Assembly: GCF_019263705.2 (NCBI RefSeq)
Contig: NZ_JADQDK010000001.1
Location: 4,340,001 to 4,404,000, forward strand
Source of the DNA: Pseudonocardia abyssalis
Lineage (GTDB): Bacteria; Actinomycetota; Actinomycetes; Mycobacteriales; Pseudonocardiaceae
Direction: 5' to 3'
DNA length: 64,000 nt
In this document: in pieces, positions 1 through 8,476 of the stretch
Position numbering within the stretch: position 1 is the stretch's first letter
How the letters are laid out: each line of letters opens with the position of its first letter
Translations under genes and position numbers: made by a program
The notes under the pieces: generated by a model
What the model saw: the letters and a program-made list of their open reading frames with translations, nothing else
Told to the model about the DNA's origin: nothing
Databases searched by the model: none

Positions 1-6
1 GAAGTA

Positions 7-45
7 GCGACTCGCGGGCGCGGATGCAGCGACTCGCGGGTCGGG
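7..45. repeat. Two units of a dispersed 22-bp repeat
   Basis: The 12-mer GCGACTCGCGGG occurs at 7 and again at 29, a spacing of exactly 22 bases. The reverse complement, CCCGCGAGTCGC, is the core of the seven-unit 22-bp-period array inside the MFS gene near 24.4 kb. The array continues off the left edge or ends there; only two units are visible. It lies just downstream of the FAD monooxygenase stop codon. Confidence 0.7.
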
Positions 46-54
46 TGGGGTGGG

Positions 55-1806
55 TCAGTGGGCGAGGATCTCCGTCAGGACGCGGGTCAGCTCGGTCGTC
101 GGGTCGTCGACCGGGCCGGGGCTGCGCCAGGCCACGTGGGTGTCCGGGCGGACCAGCACGCAGCCGTCCTCGCCGACCTCCCGGGCGCGGGCCCAGTCGT
201 CGTAGAGGTCGATGTGGTCACGGCCGGGGCCGATCACGTACGGCACCAGGTCGACGCCCAGCTTCTCGGCCACCTCTGCGGCCGCATCGGCCCACGCCGA
301 CCCGCTGATCCCGGTGAGCAGCGCGAACCGACCCTTGCCCGCCAGGTCGTGCGTCGACACCCGCCGACCACCGGGCCCGCCCAACCACACGTGCGGGAGA
401 CGGGCACCCGGCCAGGTCGTCGGGTGGTAGTGCAGCTCGGGATCGCGGGTGAACCCCGGCTCGGGCGTGCCGTCCGGGACCACCGCGTTCGAGGCGTAGC
501 GGTGGTTGAGCTCCACCCCGTGCGCGTTGAACTCGTAGTTCTTCAGCTCCAGCGCCGTGCGCAGCTTCGCGCGCTGCTCAGCCGCCTCGGGGGTGTTGTC
601 GGCGCGCGCCGCGATGTGCCGCGTCATGACCTCCGGGTCGCTCTCGCCGAGCAGCCCCAGCGCGTCGAAGATCGGCCCGAACTCCTCGATGCTCTTGTTG
701 GCGCGCAGCACGATCTGCTTGCCGATCGGGGCGCGCTCGGCGTCGAAGGAGTCGAGCAGGCCCTCCCCGGCGGTGCCGCGCAGGACGTAGGCGAGCTTCC
801 AGGCCAGGTTGTAGGCGTCCTGGATCGAGGTGTTGGAGCCCAGCCCGTTCGACGGGGGGTGCCGGTGGCAGGCGTCGCCGAGGCAGAACACGCGGCCCGA
901 GCGGTAGCGGGTGGCGTAGCGCTTGTTGTTGCCCCACAACGAGGTGGAGCGGATCGTCACCGGGATCGTGTCGTCGCCCACGAGCTGGTGCACGATCTTG
1001 ATCGCCTCCGCGTCGTCGACGACGGGCGGCGGCTCGTTGATGTCGTAGCCCCACACCGTGAGCCACTCGTTCCACGGCCGGACCATGCGGACGAGCCCCA
1101 GCCCGATCCCGCCGACGTCGGCCCCGGGCTGCAGCACCCAGTACAGGACGCTAGGCCGGTGCGCGACGAGGTGCGACAGGTCGGAATGGAAGACGATGTT
1201 CATCGACCCGGCGACGTCCATCTCGCCCTCGAACGGCAGGCCGATGTCCTCCGCCACCTGGCTGCGACCGCCGTCGGCGCCGAGTACGTACTTCGCGCGG
1301 ATCGTGTACTCGTGGCCGGTGGTGCGGTCGCGGACGGAGACGGTGACGCCGTCGGCGTCCTGCTCCAGTCCGACGTACTCGGTGTCGAACCGGATCCGGC
1401 TGCCGCGCGAGGCGGCGTGCCCGACGAGGATCGGCTCCAGCAGCGTCTGCGGGATGTCGCAGTTGGGCGACGGGCTGGCGGCGGCGTAGTCCGAGGCCCG
1501 GTCCGGGGCGGTCTCCCAGGTGCGGACGCGGCCGATCTCGTCGCCGGCGAGGCTGGTGCAGAACACCGTCTCGCCCATCCGCTCGTGCTCGGTGCCCTGC
1601 GCGAGCACGTCGTCCTCGATGCCGAGGTCGCGGAAGATCTCGACGGTGCGCTGGTTGGTGATGTGGCTGCGCGGCGTGTTGGCCGTCCAGCGGTACTTGG
1701 TGATCACCATGTGATCCACGCCGAGCGTGGCCAGGGACAGGGCGGCACCGGACCCGGCGGGCCCGCTCCCGATGACGAGGACGTCGGTCTCGAACGCGGA
1801 GGTCAC
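55..1806 (-). CDS. FAD-dependent phenol/resorcinol-type hydroxylase (TfdB/PheA family)
   Basis: This 583-residue protein is a class A flavoprotein aromatic hydroxylase, which uses NAD(P)H and O2 to hydroxylate a phenolic ring. The N-terminal dinucleotide fold has GSGPAG at residues 13-18. A GADGGRS segment lies near residue 177, and the second FAD motif, GDACHRHPPSNGLGSN, near 305, followed by the helix typical of 2,4-dichlorophenol 6-monooxygenase. A C-terminal thioredoxin-like domain fits the length. I chose the GTG start because it puts the fold at the N-terminus and has GGAG about 8 bases upstream. It is last in an operon with hydroxyquinol dioxygenase and maleylacetate reductase, so the likely job is making hydroxyquinol from resorcinol or a (chloro)phenol. 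The exact substrate cannot be read from sequence. Confidence 0.88.
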   Translation of the reverse strand: MTSAFETDVLVIGSGPAGSGAALSLATLGVDHMVITKYRWTANTPRSHITNQRTVEIFRDLGIEDDVLAQGTEHERMGETVFCTSLAGDEIGRVRTWETAPDRASDYAAASPSPNCDIPQTLLEPILVGHAASRGSRIRFDTEYVGLEQDADGVTVSVRDRTTGHEYTIRAKYVLGADGGRSQVAEDIGLPFEGEMDVAGSMNIVFHSDLSHLVAHRPSVLYWVLQPGADVGGIGLGLVRMVRPWNEWLTVWGYDINEPPPVVDDAEAIKIVHQLVGDDTIPVTIRSTSLWGNNKRYATRYRSGRVFCLGDACHRHPPSNGLGSNTSIQDAYNLAWKLAYVLRGTAGEGLLDSFDAERAPIGKQIVLRANKSIEEFGPIFDALGLLGESDPEVMTRHIAARADNTPEAAEQRAKLRTALELKNYEFNAHGVELNHRYASNAVVPDGTPEPGFTRDPELHYHPTTWPGARLPHVWLGGPGGRRVSTHDLAGKGRFALLTGISGSAWADAAAEVAEKLGVDLVPYVIGPGRDHIDLYDDWARAREVGEDGCVLVRPDTHVAWRSPGPVDDPTTELTRVLTEILAH

Positions 1807-1811
1807 TTCTG

Positions 1812-2663
1812 CTACTCCTTCGCCAGCACGATGTCGAACTCGATGGACGCCCACGGCTCGGTGAGCTCGCGGCCGTCGGGGGCGGTGCCGGGCGGGTGGT
1901 CGGCGACGTCGACGACGAGGCTGTCCTTGACGCCGAACACGGCATCGCTGGCCAGGTACTCGTCGCCCGCCACGAAGACGTGCGTGATCAGAGTGCGGTA
2001 CCCGGGCGCGGTGACCATGAAGTGCAGGTGCGCCGGGCGCATCGGGTGTCGGCCGGACGCGGCGAGCAGCTCGCCGACCGGGCCGTCGTCGGGGATGCCG
2101 TAGCAGGACGGGCGCACCGACCAGAACCGGTACTCGCCCGCGTCTCCGGAGGTGAGCCAGCCGCGGCCCGCCGTCCGCGCGTCGGTGTACTGGACGTCGT
2201 AGAAGCCGTCGTCGTCGGCCTCCCACACCTCGATCCGGGCACCGGGGATCCGCTCACCGGTGGTCGACGCCACGGTGCCGGTCACCCAGCACGGCGTGCC
2301 CTTCGCGCCGGAGGCGATGTCGCCGCCGAGTTCGATGCCCGGGGCGCCGTCGACGAAGAACGGGCCGAAGACCGTCGACTCGGTGGCCCCGGGCTCGGGG
2401 GCGGCGTTGATGCCGACCGTCAGCATCGACAGGCCCAGGACGTCGGAGAGCAGGATGAACTCCTGACGACGGTCGTCGGTGATGTGCCCGGTTCGGGTCA
2501 GGAACTCGATGCCGCGCGTCCACTCGTCCTGGGTGAGGCGGACCTCGCGGGCGAACGCGTGCAGGTGCGTGGTGAGGCTGCGCATGACCTCGGCGAGCCG
2601 GTCGTCGTGCCCGAAGCTCGCCACCACCTCGTCGGTGACGGCCTGCTCCCGTTCTGCGTTCAT
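1812..2663 (-). CDS. Hydroxyquinol 1,2-dioxygenase (intradiol ring cleavage)
   Basis: This 283-residue non-heme Fe(III) enzyme is expected to cleave hydroxyquinol (benzene-1,2,4-triol) to maleylacetate. It has the N-terminal helical dimerisation domain of catechol dioxygenases and then the beta-sandwich. The iron ligands are visible as the Tyr in GFYDVQY, the Tyr in CYGIPDDGPVG and the two His in RPAHLHF. Its ATG overlaps the stop of the upstream maleylacetate reductase gene (ATGA), and the downstream hydroxylase starts 5 bases after its stop, so the three genes are translationally coupled. Chlorocatechol or catechol dioxygenase activity is the alternative, but the maleylacetate reductase partner favours hydroxyquinol. 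Confidence 0.88.
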   Translation of the reverse strand: MNAEREQAVTDEVVASFGHDDRLAEVMRSLTTHLHAFAREVRLTQDEWTRGIEFLTRTGHITDDRRQEFILLSDVLGLSMLTVGINAAPEPGATESTVFGPFFVDGAPGIELGGDIASGAKGTPCWVTGTVASTTGERIPGARIEVWEADDDGFYDVQYTDARTAGRGWLTSGDAGEYRFWSVRPSCYGIPDDGPVGELLAASGRHPMRPAHLHFMVTAPGYRTLITHVFVAGDEYLASDAVFGVKDSLVVDVADHPPGTAPDGRELTEPWASIEFDIVLAKE

Positions 2664-3703
2664 GTCGTTCCCTCCCACGCCTGCTGCACGAGCCGCCGCA
2701 TCGCCCCGCCGCCCACGGGCACCGGGTTGTCGGCGGGCACGACCTTCTCGGTGCGCCCCGCCACCTCGTCGAGCTGGTCCCCGCGCAGGCCCAGCTCCCG
2801 CAGCCCCGCCGGCATCCCGGCTGCCGCGACCACGGCCCGCAGCCCCGCGACGGCGTCGTCGCAGCCCAGTGCGCGGGCGATCCGCGTGGTGGCCTCCGGC
2901 GACCCGGGGGCGTTGAACGCCAGCACGTGCGGGAGCAACGTCGCGTGGCTGCGGGCGTGCGGCAACCCGAGCCCACCGAGGACGTGCGCGAGCTTGTGGT
3001 GCAGGCCGCTGCCGGCGACGGCGAACGCGGAGCCCGCGAGGTAGGCGCCGAGCAGGAGCTGCTCGGGGTCCTCGTCGCGCAGGCCACCGGCGAGGGCACG
3101 CACGCCCTCCTCGGCGATCACGCTGCTCACGGGGTTGCGCCGCGGCGCCCAGAACACCTCGACGCAGTGCGCCATCGCGTTGAGCGCGCTCGCCCGCGCC
3201 AGCTCGGGCGGCAGCGACGCCGTCAGCTCCGGGTCGTAGACGACGGTGCGCGGCAGCACGACCGGGTCGGTGCCGGTGGTCTTGACGCCGTCCTCCGACA
3301 GCCCCCAGATCGGCGTGACCTCCGAGCCCGCGTACGTCGTCGGGACGGCGAGGATCGGCAGGCGGGTGGTCAGCGCGACGGCCTTCGCGGCCCCGACGGT
3401 CGATCCGCCGCCGACGCACAGCACCGCGTCGGCCCCCACCGCCGCCTCGCGGGCGGCCTCGGCGGTGGCGACGGGGACGTGCTCGCGCACCGCGGTGAAC
3501 ACCGCGGCGATGCGGTCGGCGAACGGCGCGGTGAGGGCGCGGACGCGCTCGGCGTCGCGGTCGGAGGCGATCAGCAGGACCTTCGACGCCCCGAGCCGCT
3601 CCACCTCCGCGGCCAGCCCCGTGCGCGCGACCCCGGTCCCGAACACGACCCGACCGGGCAGGGCGTCGTAGGTGAAGGAGTGCACGGCCTCACACTGGCC
3701 CAT
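2660..3703 (-). CDS. Maleylacetate reductase (iron-type alcohol dehydrogenase)
   Basis: This protein of about 347 residues reduces maleylacetate to 3-oxoadipate with NAD(P)H, feeding the beta-ketoadipate pathway. It shows ALPGRVVFG at the N-terminus, the GGGSTVGAAKA nucleotide loop, PTTYAGSEVT, and the metal-binding region with HHKLAHVLGG followed by HARSHATLLPH. The N-terminus is uncertain: I used the ATG giving MGQCEAVHSF, but a GTG six codons later (VHSFTYDALPG) would match the family better. It is first in the hydroxyquinol operon and 53 bases from the divergent LysR gene. Confidence 0.88.
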   Translation of the reverse strand: MGQCEAVHSFTYDALPGRVVFGTGVARTGLAAEVERLGASKVLLIASDRDAERVRALTAPFADRIAAVFTAVREHVPVATAEAAREAAVGADAVLCVGGGSTVGAAKAVALTTRLPILAVPTTYAGSEVTPIWGLSEDGVKTTGTDPVVLPRTVVYDPELTASLPPELARASALNAMAHCVEVFWAPRRNPVSSVIAEEGVRALAGGLRDEDPEQLLLGAYLAGSAFAVAGSGLHHKLAHVLGGLGLPHARSHATLLPHVLAFNAPGSPEATTRIARALGCDDAVAGLRAVVAAAGMPAGLRELGLRGDQLDEVAGRTEKVVPADNPVPVGGGAMRRLVQQAWEGTT

Positions 3704-3756
3704 CCACGAGCTACACGTCCAACACGCTTGAGGCACCCCCAGCCATACGATGAACC
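3704..3756. promoter_or_regulatory. Divergent promoter region of the LysR gene and hydroxyquinol operon
   Basis: Only 53 bases separate the LysR start from the start of the maleylacetate reductase gene. LysR proteins usually bind T-N11-A boxes in such shared regions and activate the divergent operon with a pathway intermediate as inducer. I can place no single convincing box here, so the assignment rests on gene arrangement. Confidence 0.5.
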
Positions 3757-4683
3757 ATGGACCTGCGGCAGCTCCGGTACTTCGTCGCCGTCGCCGAGGA
3801 GCGGTCGGTGACGCGGGCGGCGGCGCGGCTGCACCTCACCCAGCCCCCGCTCTCGGCGCAGATCGCACGGCTGGAGCACGAGCTCGGCGTGCCGCTGCTG
3901 GTCCGGCACCGCCGCGGCGTCGACCTCACCGAGGCCGGGCGGCTCCTCGTCGAGCACGCGCGGTCGGTCCTCGCCGACGTCGACGCGGCGGTAGAGTCGG
4001 TGCGCCGCACCGGTCAGGGGCGCAGCGGGCGGATGGCGCTGGCCTTCGTCCCGGCGACGGCGTGGTCGGTGCTGCCGGGGCTGCTGCGCGGCTTCCGGGC
4101 GGTGCGACCGGAGGTCGAGCTGACGTTCCTCGAGGGCGGGTCGGACGCGGTGGCCGAGCATGTGCGCGCCCGGCGGGCCGACCTCGGGCTGCTGCACCTG
4201 CCGCCCGGCGGTGCGGGGGCCGGGCCCGACCTCGACGTCGCGGTGGTCCGCCGCGAGCCCCTCGTCGCCGTGCTGCCCCGCGAGCTGGCGGCGGGGTTCG
4301 GCGACCGGGTCGACCTCGCCGACCTGGCCGAGCAGCCGTTCCTCATGCCGTCGCGCGAGCTGGCGGGCGGGCTCGCCCCGCACCTGCTCGGGGCGTGCCG
4401 CCTCTCCGGGTTCGAGCCGGCGCCGCGGGAGGTGGAGCTCGTCGCGACGGTGGTGGCGCTGGTGGGGGCGGGCGTCGGGGTGTCGGTGCTGCCGGCGTCG
4501 GTGGCCGCGGTGTGCGGGCCGGACGCCGTGACCCGCCCGCTGGCCCGGCACGTGCCGGTGGTCGAGACGGGTCTGCTCCGCCGCCGCACCGACCCCCCGA
4601 CCCCGGCCGTCCAGCGGTTCCTGCGCCTGGCCCTGGACACCCCGGAACCCGACGCCCTGGGCCCGGCCTTCGCCCGGGGCTGA
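3757..4683 (+). CDS. LysR-family transcriptional regulator
   Basis: This 308-residue regulator has the N-terminal winged helix of the LysR family: MDLRQLRYFVAVAEERSVTRAA, then LTQPPLSAQIARLEHELG as recognition helix and linker. The remainder is a periplasmic-binding-protein-like effector domain of usual length. It is divergent from the hydroxyquinol operon and is probably its activator, as with regulators of aromatic ring-cleavage operons. The inducer, perhaps hydroxyquinol or maleylacetate, is inferred. Confidence 0.9.
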   Translation: MDLRQLRYFVAVAEERSVTRAAARLHLTQPPLSAQIARLEHELGVPLLVRHRRGVDLTEAGRLLVEHARSVLADVDAAVESVRRTGQGRSGRMALAFVPATAWSVLPGLLRGFRAVRPEVELTFLEGGSDAVAEHVRARRADLGLLHLPPGGAGAGPDLDVAVVRREPLVAVLPRELAAGFGDRVDLADLAEQPFLMPSRELAGGLAPHLLGACRLSGFEPAPREVELVATVVALVGAGVGVSVLPASVAAVCGPDAVTRPLARHVPVVETGLLRRRTDPPTPAVQRFLRLALDTPEPDALGPAFARG

Positions 4684-4699
4684 CCCGGACGGGCAGCGC

Positions 4700-4745
4700 C
4701 ACCGCCGCCACCGGGTGCGTCCCGGCGGCGACGGTGGCGGCGGTG
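4700..4745. terminator. Bidirectional hairpin terminator
   Basis: The arms CACCGCCGCCACCG and CGGTGGCGGCGGTG are perfect 14-base complements separated by 18 bases. The element lies between the convergent LysR gene and ABC permease gene, so it can terminate both. No U-run follows, as is usual in high-GC actinobacteria. Confidence 0.7.
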
Positions 4746-4786
4746 GAGGTCGACGACGCCCCACTCCGATCCCGACGAGCACCGAC

Positions 4787-5461
4787 TCACACCGGCGTGC
4801 GCCGGACCACGAACCAGCCCCCGACGGCGAACACCGCGCCGATGGCCACGAGCCGCACGGTGTCGGCCACGGGGATCGTGGCGCCGACCGTCAGCAGGCC
4901 GGTGGCGATGACCACCGCGAAGGCCGCCGCCCCGGCGAGGACCGCACCCACGACCAGACCGAGCAGCCCCCACCGCGCGTGCAGGACGACGCCGAGCAGC
5001 ACCATCGGGAAGGTCAGCAGCAGGGGTGCGGCGAAGACCAGGAACTGGCCGACGGGGTTGCCCACCATCTCCCATCCCGCGCCGAGGAACCGCACGTCGC
5101 CGCCCCAGCCGCCGGTGACCTGCTCGACGCCGAGGAACAGCAACAGCAGCGCACCGAGCACGAGGGTCTCCAGGAGGACGAACAGCACGGTTCCGAGGTA
5201 GTAGTCGCGCCGCGTCCGGCCCATCGCGACGGCGAACGGGAGCAGGCGCGACAGGGACGTGGCCTGGGCCCCGGCGACCCCGCCGTAGGCGCCGCCGATG
5301 ATCCCGACGGCGAAGCCCTTGCCGAAGCTGCCGCTGGTCGCGATCTCCCCCGCGGTGATCCCCACGCCGAGGGCGACGAACAGCAGCACGCCGCCGAGGG
5401 TGCCCAGCACGAGCCGGCGGTCGAGCAGTTGCATGCGGACGATGTCGAGCGCGTGGGTCAT
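4787..5461 (-). CDS. ABC exporter permease of a GntR/YtrA-type operon
   Basis: This 224-residue membrane protein has about six hydrophobic segments, for example VLGTLGGVLLFVALGVGI near residue 17 and long hydrophobic helices around residues 105-120, 145-165 and 170-195. Charged YtrA-operon-like loops (MGRTRRDYYLG) lie between them. The ATG overlaps the stop of the ATPase gene (ATGA), so permease and ATPase are co-translated and should form one complex. YtrA-type systems are commonly induced by cell-wall-active compounds, but the substrate here is unknown. It matches no named permease that I can identify. Confidence 0.7.
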   Translation of the reverse strand: MTHALDIVRMQLLDRRLVLGTLGGVLLFVALGVGITAGEIATSGSFGKGFAVGIIGGAYGGVAGAQATSLSRLLPFAVAMGRTRRDYYLGTVLFVLLETLVLGALLLLFLGVEQVTGGWGGDVRFLGAGWEMVGNPVGQFLVFAAPLLLTFPMVLLGVVLHARWGLLGLVVGAVLAGAAAFAVVIATGLLTVGATIPVADTVRLVAIGAVFAVGGWFVVRRTPV

Positions 5462-6297
5462 CGGACCCTCCCCTGGTCGGCGTCCGGTGCGGACGCGGTG
5501 TGGACGATGAGCTGCTGGAGCGACACGGGCGAGACGTCCAGCTCGGCGGGCACCGCGGCGGGCGTGCCGACGGCGGTGACCCGCAGCGTCGGACCGAGCT
5601 GCTCGCGGTGCAGCTCGCCGCACCCGGCGACGAACCGCTCGACGGACTCGACGGGCCCGCTGACGGTGACGGCGCGGCCGCGCAGCGCGTCGACGTCGTC
5701 GTCGAGGACGACCCGGCCGCGGTCGAGGACCACGACGTGCTCGAGCAGGTCGGCCACCTCGTCGATCAGGTGGCTGGACAGCACGATCGTGCGCGGGTGC
5801 TCGGCGTAGTCGGCCATCAGCACCTGGGACAGCACGGCCCGGGAGCGGGCGTCGAGGCCGAGGTAGGGCTCGTCGAGCAGTGTCAGTGACGCCCGGGACG
5901 CGACCCCGATCGTGGCGCCGAGCATCGAGCGCTGGCCGCGGGAGAGCTTCCGGGTGCGGCGGTCGAGCGGCAGCCCGAACCGCGTCACGAGGTCGTGGGC
6001 CACCTCCTCGGACCAGTGCGGCTGCAGCAGAGCCGCGGCGCGCAGGGCGTGTCCGACGCGGTAGGTGTCGGGGTAGGTCTGGTCCTCGCGGACGAGGCAG
6101 ACCGTGGCGCCGACGCCGGTGACGGTGCCCGCCGACGCGAACTCCTGGCCGGCGAGGATCCGCAGCAGCGTGGTCTTGCCCGCGCCGCTGGCGCCGAGCA
6201 GCCCGTGGACGGTGTCGCCGGTCAGCGTGACGTCGACGTCGTCGAGCGCGTGGACGTCCCCGTAGTGCCGGGTGAGCCCGGCCGTCGCGACGGTCAT
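5458..6297 (-). CDS. ABC transporter ATP-binding protein
   Basis: This 279-residue ATPase carries Walker A GASGAGKTT near residues 35-43, a divergent signature (LSRGQRS), Walker B LTLLDEP, and a switch His in LSSHLIDEV. The last ~70 residues form a small C-terminal domain. Its ATG overlaps the GntR gene stop and its stop overlaps the permease start, so regulator, ATPase and permease form one tightly coupled operon. The signature LSRGQ instead of LSGGQ is a mild departure shared by several YtrB-like ATPases. Confidence 0.87.
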   Translation of the reverse strand: MTVATAGLTRHYGDVHALDDVDVTLTGDTVHGLLGASGAGKTTLLRILAGQEFASAGTVTGVGATVCLVREDQTYPDTYRVGHALRAAALLQPHWSEEVAHDLVTRFGLPLDRRTRKLSRGQRSMLGATIGVASRASLTLLDEPYLGLDARSRAVLSQVLMADYAEHPRTIVLSSHLIDEVADLLEHVVVLDRGRVVLDDDVDALRGRAVTVSGPVESVERFVAGCGELHREQLGPTLRVTAVGTPAAVPAELDVSPVSLQQLIVHTASAPDADQGRVR

Positions 6298-6653
6298 GCG
6301 TCCCCCCAGGTGTCGATCATCTTCTTGACCTGCTCGGCGTCCATGCCGAGCTTGCGGGCCTCCGCCAGCAGCGGAGCCAGGTACTCCTGCGCGAACTCCT
6401 CGCGCCGCCGCTCCAGCAGCAGCGTGCGCGCGCCGGTGGCGACGAACATGCCGATCCCTCGTCTCTTGTAGAGGACCCCGCTCGCGACGAGCTGGTTGAC
6501 GCCCTTCGCGGCGGTGGCCGGGTTGATGCGGTGGAAGGCGGCGAGCTCGTTGGTCGACGGGACCTGGGCCTCCTCGGCCAGTGAGCCGTCGACGACCGAG
6601 TTCTCGATCTGCTCCGCGATCTGCGCGAAGAGCGGCCGCCCGTCGTCCCTCAC
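6294..6653 (-). CDS. GntR-family (YtrA subfamily) repressor
   Basis: This 119-residue protein has a winged helix-turn-helix (QVPSTNELAAFHRINPATAAKGVNQL) followed by only a ~40-residue C-terminal dimerisation helix pair, the diagnostic short form of the YtrA subfamily. A GTG start is used. It is the first gene of the ABC operon and very probably an autorepressor acting at the palindrome just upstream. Ligand control in this subfamily is poorly known. Confidence 0.87.
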   Translation of the reverse strand: MRDDGRPLFAQIAEQIENSVVDGSLAEEAQVPSTNELAAFHRINPATAAKGVNQLVASGVLYKRRGIGMFVATGARTLLLERRREEFAQEYLAPLLAEARKLGMDAEQVKKMIDTWGDA

Positions 6654-6670
6654 CCCGACCGCCGGTCCGT

Positions 6671-6696
6671 TGGTTCATTACTCATGTAACTAACCA
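6671..6696. promoter_or_regulatory. YtrA-type operator upstream of the GntR-ABC operon
   Basis: TGGTTCATTAC and GTAACTAACCA form an inverted repeat with nine of eleven positions matching around a TCAT centre. The AT-rich island stands out from its surroundings and lies 18 bases before the GntR start, where a repressor would block the promoter. Confidence 0.75.
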
Positions 6697-6724
6697 TGCA
6701 ACCGACGAAGCTCGCTGTCAAGCG

Positions 6725-7366
6725 CTACCGGCGCCGGTCGACCGTCCACGCGACGGCCCCGGCCCCGGCGGCCAGCAGCAGGGCGAGCCCGGCCGAGGCG
6801 ACCGGCGGGGCGTCCGCGCCGGTCAGGGCGGCCACCGCGGTGCCGACGGGCGGCAGCCACGGCTGCACGGCCGTGACGGTCACGACGACGACGCCGAACA
6901 GCACCGACCACCCGATCCGCGTCACCACCGGGCGCGCGCACAGCAGCCCGACCGCCGTACCGGTCGCCGCGGCGGCGAGGTGCGCGACGACCCCGAGCAG
7001 CACCGTCGGCGGAGGGTACGGGTAGCCACCGAGCACCACCGGCCACACGACGGCGAGCGCGACGAGCACGGCGTCACCGGCGAGGGCGACCGCCGGCGTC
7101 GCCGCCGCGACCGGACCCCATCCCCCGGCCGCCGACGCCGTGAGCGTGCGCCGCGCCGGGTCCTCCACGTGCGCGACGACCAGCGTCCACCACGCCGCCA
7201 CCGGGTACAGCGCGAGCGCCGAGGCCGCCCACGGCACCGGTGGCGGCCCGGGGTCCCCGCCGAAGAGCACCGCGAGCACCGCGGCGAACAGGAGCAGCGG
7301 CGGCAGCCACCGCTGCGAGCGCACGACCTCCGACGCCAGGTGGCGGGCCACCGCGAGGACGGTCAC
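6725..7366 (-). CDS. Integral membrane protein, probable ABC exporter permease
   Basis: This 213-residue hydrophobic protein has about six predicted membrane helices and no recognisable motif. Its GTG start overlaps the stop of the preceding ATPase gene (GTGA), so it is probably the membrane half of that ABC system. Ala, Val and Pro content is high. The substrate is unknown; export of a small molecule or antibiotic is plausible but is only inferred from the pairing. Confidence 0.65.
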   Translation of the reverse strand: MTVLAVARHLASEVVRSQRWLPPLLLFAAVLAVLFGGDPGPPPVPWAASALALYPVAAWWTLVVAHVEDPARRTLTASAAGGWGPVAAATPAVALAGDAVLVALAVVWPVVLGGYPYPPPTVLLGVVAHLAAAATGTAVGLLCARPVVTRIGWSVLFGVVVVTVTAVQPWLPPVGTAVAALTGADAPPVASAGLALLLAAGAGAVAWTVDRRR

Positions 7367-8151
7367 GGGTCGCGCCGCACCGTCAGCACCGAGCACCCGG
7401 CCGCCAGCGCGGCCGCGAGCAGGGCGTCACCGCGCTCGGCGGGCACCCGCACCGTCAGGACCGGCCCGTCGCTCCACCAGCCCGTCACCGGCGGCAGCCG
7501 GGTCACCGCGACCGCCGGGTCGACCGGGCACCGCAGCTCCACCACCGCGTGCGCGACCGGCGGCGGGACCCGCTGCAGCCGCCCCGCGGCCAGGCGCCGG
7601 ACCTCCGCACCGGCCGTCGCGGCGCCGCGTCCGGTGTGGTCGGTGACCAGGACCGGGCAGGTCGCGGCGCGCAGCGCGTCGTCGAGCGCGGCGCCCGCGG
7701 CGTCGTCCAGGCCGGACCACGGCTCGTCGAGCACGACCAGCCCTGGTGACCCGCCCAGCGCCTGCGCGAGCCCGACCTTGCGCCAGTTCCCGGTCGACAG
7801 CCGCGCGAGCGGCGCGTCGAGCCCCCCGGTGAAGCCGAGCGCGTCGAGCACCCTCGACGCCGACGCCGGATCGGTGCCGCGGATCGCGGCGAGGTGGGCG
7901 AGCCACACCCGCGCCGGCGTCCGCTCGGGGGCCGGGAGGTCGGCGGGCAGGTACCCGACCCGCCGCGGCCGCCCGACGACCCGCCCGGACGAGGCCGCCG
8001 CGCACCCCGCCGCGATGCGCAGCAGCGTCGACTTGCCCGTGCCGTTGCCGCCGAGCACCACCACCGGTGCGCCCGCCGTCAGCTCGAGGTCGACGCCGGT
8101 GAGCACCTCCGGCCCGCGCCGGTAGCGCTTGCGCACCGCCTCCAGGCGCAC
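7363..8151 (-). CDS. ABC transporter ATP-binding protein
   Basis: This 262-residue ATPase has Walker A GGNGTGKST near residues 34-42, a signature region ARLSTGNWRKVGLAQ, and Walker B LVVLDEPWSGLD. The signature reads LSTGN rather than LSGGQ, and the switch-His segment is short (VLVTDHTGRG). The C-terminal ~60 residues are a degenerate domain rich in Pro and Val. It uses a GTG start and is coupled to the following membrane-protein gene. Confidence 0.82.
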   Translation of the reverse strand: MRLEAVRKRYRRGPEVLTGVDLELTAGAPVVVLGGNGTGKSTLLRIAAGCAAASSGRVVGRPRRVGYLPADLPAPERTPARVWLAHLAAIRGTDPASASRVLDALGFTGGLDAPLARLSTGNWRKVGLAQALGGSPGLVVLDEPWSGLDDAAGAALDDALRAATCPVLVTDHTGRGAATAGAEVRRLAAGRLQRVPPPVAHAVVELRCPVDPAVAVTRLPPVTGWWSDGPVLTVRVPAERGDALLAAALAAGCSVLTVRRDP

Positions 8152-8154
8152 CGC

Positions 8155-8451
8155 TCAGCCGGGCAGCCGGAACTGGATCCGCTCGATCGACGCGCTGATC
8201 GGCGCGAACATCTCGCGCCGGATCCGGTTGTGCTCCTCGTCGAGGTCGTAGACGCGGTAGGCGTCCTCGTCGGCGAGGTCGACGGTGATCGCGTAGTTCG
8301 CGTTGCCCTCGCGCAGCCCCAGGTCGAACCCGGAGGCCATGCGCAGCTCGACGCCCTCGACGCGCAGGTCGCGCAGCGCCTGCAGCGCCGCCTCCACCTG
8401 CTCGGCCGGGACGTCGGGGAGCAGCCGGCCCACCACCACGTTGCGGATCAC
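8155..8451 (-). CDS. Dabb (stress-responsive A/B barrel) domain protein
   Basis: This 98-residue protein has the ferredoxin-like fold pattern of the Dabb family: an N-terminal strand IRNVVVGRLLPDVP, a helix with LQALRDLRVEGV, and a central strand NYAITVDLADEDAYRVYDLDEEH. Such proteins dimerise into a small barrel; functions range from stress response to polyketide-type cyclisation, so no reaction can be assigned. I chose the GTG start giving VIRNVVVGR because it places the first strand at the N-terminus. Confidence 0.72.
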   Translation of the reverse strand: MIRNVVVGRLLPDVPAEQVEAALQALRDLRVEGVELRMASGFDLGLREGNANYAITVDLADEDAYRVYDLDEEHNRIRREMFAPISASIERIQFRLPG

Positions 8452-8476
8452 GGGAGCCAGGTTAGCGCCGCGCCCC

